Of a stretch of 64,000 nt of DNA, positions 60,959 through 64,000 are shown piece after piece; position 1 is the stretch's first letter; every line of letters starts with the position of its first letter. A model generated the notes under the pieces. That model saw only the letters and a list, made by a program, of their open reading frames with translations, had not been told where the DNA came from and did not search any database. Source of the DNA: Allobacillus salarius (GTDB lineage Bacteria; Bacillota; Bacilli; Bacillales; Alkalibacillaceae); assembly GCF_007559425.1 (NCBI RefSeq), contig NZ_VMHE01000006.1:35114-99113 (forward strand), in the 5' to 3' direction. A program made the translations under genes and the position numbers.

Positions 60959-62497
60959 ATGAATTTAAGTGATCAACTTTCCTTGACCGCAAAGGAAAAT
61001 TTAACGAAAACGGCTTATATTTTTAATGATGAAGAAACTTCTTATCGAGAATTGGAAGGTGCTGTAACGAAATTTGCGTCTAGTTTGAAAGAACTTGGAT
61101 ATGAGAAAGGAGACCACATCGCTTTAGTTGTGGGAAACACACCCCATTTCATTATCGGTCTTTATGGTGCGATGCGATTGGGTGTCACAGTTATACCGGT
61201 TAATCCTATTTATACTGTTGAGGAAATGGCCTATATTATGACGAACGGTGATGTCAAAGGTGTCATTACGTTAGATGTTTTGATGGAGAAATTTGAATAT
61301 CTCGATCAAAAAGTTCCAGGGATCCAACACTATATTGTCGGCGCAACGAGTCCTGATAATGATTTAAGTACGTCACCATTAGCAGAAAAGATTTCTTCTT
61401 TTGAAAAATTAACGAAGGAAGGTAGCTTGGAACTCGACCGTCCAACATTGGATGAAGAGGATACAGCTGTCGTTCTCTATACTTCTGGAACGACGGGTAA
61501 ACCAAAAGGTGCGATGCTAACACACAAAAATCTATATTCTAATGCACGAGATGTAGCGGAGTATTTAACGATTGATGCGAATGATCGTGTCGTTGCTGCG
61601 TTACCAATGTTCCACGTCTTTTGTTTAACCGTTGCCCTGAATGCGCCATTGGTAAATGGTGGAACCGTTTTAATCGTACCAAAATTTTCACCTGAAGAAG
61701 TATTTCGTGTCATTAAAGAACATCAAGCAACGATCTTTGCAGGTGTTCCAACGATGTACAACTATCTCTTGCAATATCCAGATGAAGAAGCGAAAGACTT
61801 CTCAAGCATTCGCTTTTGCATATCCGGTGGTGCATCGATGCCAGTCGCCTTATTAGAAAAATTCGAACAACGTTTCAACATTCGTCTATCTGAAGGCTAT
61901 GGATTATCGGAATCTTCTCCGGTTACTTGCTTTAACCCATTGGACCGGCCACGAAAAGCGGGATCAATCGGGAGAAGTATTACGAACGTGGAAAATAAAG
62001 TCGTTGATGAAAACGGCGAAGAGGTACCAGTTGGTCAAGTCGGCGAATTGATTGTCAGAGGTCCAAACGTGATGAAAGGCTATTATAAAATGCCTGAAGA
62101 AACCCAAGCGACGATTAAAGACGGATGGTTGTATACTGGGGATATGGCTCGTATGGATGAAGACGAGTACTTCTATATTGTTGACCGGAAAAAAGAATTG
62201 ATTTTGGTCGGTGGGTATAACGTTTATCCAAGAGAAATAGAAGAGGTTCTTTATGGTCATGGCAAGGTGAGCGAAGTTGCCGTCATCGGTGTTCCGGATG
62301 AAAACCTTGGAGAAGCAATTATCGCTTATGTCGTCGTGAACGATAATCAAGTAACGAGAGAGGAACTAGTTGATCTCTGTAAAGAAAAACTAGCAAAATA
62401 TAAACAGCCAAAAGAAATTGTATTTCTTGAAGAGTTGCCGAAAAATACGACCGGTAAAATTCTCAAACGTAATTTAAAACACCAGTTACAGCAGTAG
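60959..62497 (+). CDS. lcfB: Long-chain fatty acid-CoA ligase LcfB (YhfL)
   Basis: 512 residues (B. subtilis LcfB 513), ATG 60959 with SD AAAGGAGG. AMP-forming adenylation enzyme: P-loop YTSGTTGKPKGAMLTHKN, SGGASMP, EGYGLSESSP, YTGDMARMDEDEYFYIVDRKKE and the catalytic Lys in KNTTGKILKRNLK. Activates fatty acids with ATP and CoA for beta-oxidation. A FadR box and promoter precede it, consistent with the B. subtilis FadR regulon. Monocistronic. Confidence 0.95.
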   Translation: MNLSDQLSLTAKENLTKTAYIFNDEETSYRELEGAVTKFASSLKELGYEKGDHIALVVGNTPHFIIGLYGAMRLGVTVIPVNPIYTVEEMAYIMTNGDVKGVITLDVLMEKFEYLDQKVPGIQHYIVGATSPDNDLSTSPLAEKISSFEKLTKEGSLELDRPTLDEEDTAVVLYTSGTTGKPKGAMLTHKNLYSNARDVAEYLTIDANDRVVAALPMFHVFCLTVALNAPLVNGGTVLIVPKFSPEEVFRVIKEHQATIFAGVPTMYNYLLQYPDEEAKDFSSIRFCISGGASMPVALLEKFEQRFNIRLSEGYGLSESSPVTCFNPLDRPRKAGSIGRSITNVENKVVDENGEEVPVGQVGELIVRGPNVMKGYYKMPEETQATIKDGWLYTGDMARMDEDEYFYIVDRKKELILVGGYNVYPREIEEVLYGHGKVSEVAVIGVPDENLGEAIIAYVVVNDNQVTREELVDLCKEKLAKYKQPKEIVFLEELPKNTTGKILKRNLKHQLQQ

Positions 62498-62500
62498 ATG

Positions 62501-62533
62501 AACAGGGGGGTGGGGTGCCCCCTGTTTTGTTTT
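62501..62533 (+). terminator. Terminator of lcfB
   Basis: AACAGGGGG and CCCCCTGTT with a short GTGGGGTG loop, then TTGTTTTG. Confidence 0.8.
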
Positions 62534-62603
62534 GATTTGAGTCTGAATACCTTTTAATATATACATAGAATTATTAATTATATTACCACTGTAGGAGGAT
62601 TAA

Positions 62604-63014
62604 TCTTATTTAAGGGAGTCAGAAGCGATTCTTCCAGGGTGTGGTATTAAAAGCCTGTCATCCGTTCAAGAATTCGATCGGAATTCATCAAAGTATTCTA
62701 CTCAAAGTGACAGTGATTTAATTACTATACAGTGTGGAAATGCAGGTAATACATGGAATGGAATTAAATCATCAGCACGATTAACAAGGGAGACAAGAGA
62801 TGTTGTTAACTATGAAAAAAGTGGAAAATCGCGCCAAAGAGATATAGACTTTGATAAAATGCCCAGAAAACTAAAATATCCGCCAGGTGCAATACTAAAA
62901 AAACTTCCGGATGGTAGAACATTGGCATCTTATAGCAGTAAAGATGGTTACGCTTCACTTTCGTTCCCTTCTACTCTCAGGATGGATAAGACCGACAAAG
63001 TAAGATATAAATAA
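62604..63014 (+). pseudogene. C-terminal remnant of a secreted-toxin-like gene
   Basis: An open stretch of 136 codons with no plausible start (preceded by in-frame TAA at 62601). The peptide is soluble and ends with KYPPGAILKKLPDGRTLASY, KDGYASLSFPSTL and VRYK. A Lys/Arg-rich globular end of about 130 residues followed by a tiny gene (SD overlapping the stop) is how polymorphic-toxin C-termini and their immunity genes are arranged; the N-terminal delivery part is absent. Family not identified. Likely an orphan toxin tip left by recombination, but this is inference. Confidence 0.5.
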
Positions 63015-63026
63015 GGAGATAATCTT

Positions 63027-63197
63027 ATGCAAAATTTAATTTTACATGCTTGGCAACCTATTACAAATTTAAAAAAACACTACGTTAGTGATGCCAGAGT
63101 TGAATTGAACGACGAAGGGTTATTTATCATTTTAGGCGAGAAGACTCCATCCTCAGGCGAAGCCAGGGTGGAGATGAATCGCCTTCGACAAAGATGA
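63027..63197 (+). pseudogene. Truncated immunity-like gene disrupted by IS element
   Basis: ATG 63027 with SD AAGGAG overlapping the previous stop. About 38 codons read like a native protein (MQNLILHAWQPITNLKKHY and DARVELNDEGLFIILGE); from about 63137 the frame enters sequence typical of the left end of TnpB-type IS elements and stops at 63197. So the 3' part has been displaced or lost. Immunity role inferred from position only. Confidence 0.5.
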
Positions 63198-64000
63198 CTA
63201 CTGTCATCTTCTTTGTCCGAAAAAGAAGTTATTACTTCCCATATCACAAGCTGGTAGTGTATAATAAGAACATACGTTTCCTTGTTAGGGGTGAAGTAAT
63301 CTTGCAGGTAAACAAAGCCTATCGATTTCGAATCTATCCCAATAAACAACAAGAAATCCTCATTGCAAAAACGCTTGGATGTAGCCGTTTTGTCTTTAAT
63401 CACTTTCTAAGTGAGTGGGAAAAATCTTACCAAAATACAGGTAAAAGATTGACATACAATAGCTGTTCCAAGCAATTAACACAACTAAAAAAAGAATTGG
63501 CTTGGTTAAAGGAAGTCGACAGTATAGCCTTGCAATCTTCCTTGAAAGCTCTCGCCGACTCCTACACACGATTCTTCAAGAAACAGAATCAGCGTCCACG
63601 TTTTAAATCGAAAAAGAACAAGATCCAATCCTACACAACCAAATACACAAACGGAAATATTGCCGTCTTGGATAACAAAATACAATTACCGAAGCTAGGC
63701 CTCGTTCCGTTTAAGAAAAGCCGTGAAGTTGAAGGACGTATATTGAATGCGACAGTCCGACGCAATGCTTCCGGTAAGTATTTTGTTTCGATTGGGGTAG
63801 AAACTACCCTAAAAGAAGCATTTCCCAAGACCGAATCTTCCGTTGGCATTGATCTTGGAATCAAAGACTTTGCGACCCTTTCTGATGGTACGATATACAA
63901 AAACCCCAAGTATTTTAGAACTATGGAAAAGAAATTAGCCAAAGAACAACGAATTCTTTCCAGGCGTCAAAAAGGAAGTTCGAATTGGCATAAGCAACGG
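63130..64000 (+). mobile_element. IS200/IS605-superfamily element, TnpB-only type (right part outside window)
   Basis: Left end begins somewhere around 63125-63145. Sequence GGCGAAGCCAGGGTGGAG and an imperfect hairpin GACAAAGATGAC/GTCATCTTCTTTGTC (63186-63217) are subterminal structures typical of this superfamily, which has no inverted terminal repeats. A tnpB gene follows from 63302. No tnpA is seen upstream. The right end and its guide-RNA region are beyond base 64000. Confidence 0.7.
63302..64000 (+). CDS. tnpB: RNA-guided endonuclease TnpB (3' truncated by window end)
   Basis: First 233 codons from TTG 63302 (SD AGGGGTG, about 8 nt upstream). N-terminal helix-turn-helix/OrfB part: KAYRFRIYPNKQQEILIAKT, then CSRFVFNHFLSEW; middle wedge/REC region with RPRFKSKKNKIQSY; RuvC-like start VGIDLGIKDFATLSDG with the first catalytic Asp. 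This is the IS605 OrfB family whose members use a transcript of the element's right end as guide. The remaining RuvC and zinc-finger parts are off the window. Frame open to the last base. Confidence 0.92.
   Translation, partial: MQVNKAYRFRIYPNKQQEILIAKTLGCSRFVFNHFLSEWEKSYQNTGKRLTYNSCSKQLTQLKKELAWLKEVDSIALQSSLKALADSYTRFFKKQNQRPRFKSKKNKIQSYTTKYTNGNIAVLDNKIQLPKLGLVPFKKSREVEGRILNATVRRNASGKYFVSIGVETTLKEAFPKTESSVGIDLGIKDFATLSDGTIYKNPKYFRTMEKKLAKEQRILSRRQKGSSNWHKQR

Overview
The window is a Bacillaceae (Firmicutes) chromosome segment of low GC. Gene content and order follow the Bacillus subtilis yhc/yhe/yha/hem/yhf neighbourhood: bmrCD, yhcN, fumC, an ssp gene, yheBA, yhaONM, prsA, hpr, yhaH, hit, ecsAB, yhaA, yhgC/hmoB, pbpF, hemEHY, yhfHI, lplJ and lcfB. 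Spore genes (SASP, YhcN, a YjcZ-family peptide) show an endospore former. The acidic exported proteins, the opuABC glycine betaine importer and two GbsR-type regulators suggest a salt-tolerant lineage (inference). TTG and GTG starts are common; where the longest reading frame conflicts with the Shine-Dalgarno (SD) site, the SD-supported start is given.

Layout. 1-2752: heterodimeric multidrug ABC exporter, first gene cut by the window edge. 2779-5828: membrane-anchored trypsin-like protease, then sigI-rsgI. 6032-8927: ABC-2 exporter of two permeases and one ATPase. 9053-16866: yhcN, a GC-rich structured repeat, an unknown gene with a chemoreceptor, a cytosolic BtuF-like protein, azlCD, a WrbA-like flavoprotein, a candidate C-rich sRNA, an IDEAL-domain protein and a VanY-type lipoprotein. 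16942-17151: ten 21-bp GC-rich tandem units. 17316-27395: fumC, SASP, yheBA, yhzD-like, yhaON, a GbsR-type regulator, yhaM. 27565-30940: MoxR/DUF58/DUF4129 operon. 30973-34601: mostly minus-strand prsA, small membrane proteins, hpr and a GbsR-type regulator divergent from opuAA-AB-AC (34899-37957). 38107-45682: yhaH, hit, ecsAB, an aberrant NRAMP-fold transporter, YitT, yhaA and a ferritin-like protein. 45892-48723: liaFSR with liaS frameshifted. 48823-57385: hmoB, pbpF, hemEHY, yhfH, yhfI, lplJ. 57462-57720: five 52-bp tandem units. 57956-60042: ArsR-type regulator with a 24-bp palindromic operator and a SulP transporter broken by an in-frame stop. 60959-62497: lcfB with a FadR-type box. 62604-64000: remnant of what may be a toxin/immunity cassette interrupted by a TnpB-type IS element running off the window.

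How the genes work together. hemE-hemH-hemY form the haem branch and hmoB next door degrades haem. opuABC with its divergent regulator and a 16-bp palindrome looks like an osmoprotection unit. LiaFSR, PbpF, SigI-RsgI and the VanY carboxypeptidase all concern the cell envelope. YhaO-YhaN and YhaM are nucleic-acid processing proteins. The least explained items are the candidate sRNA at about 15571-15664, the two 21-bp-periodic repeats, the 52-bp array, the GC-rich repeat at 9785-10030, the two recently broken genes (liaS, sulP), and the toxin-like remnant next to tnpB. No rRNA, tRNA, CRISPR array or recognisable riboswitch was seen.
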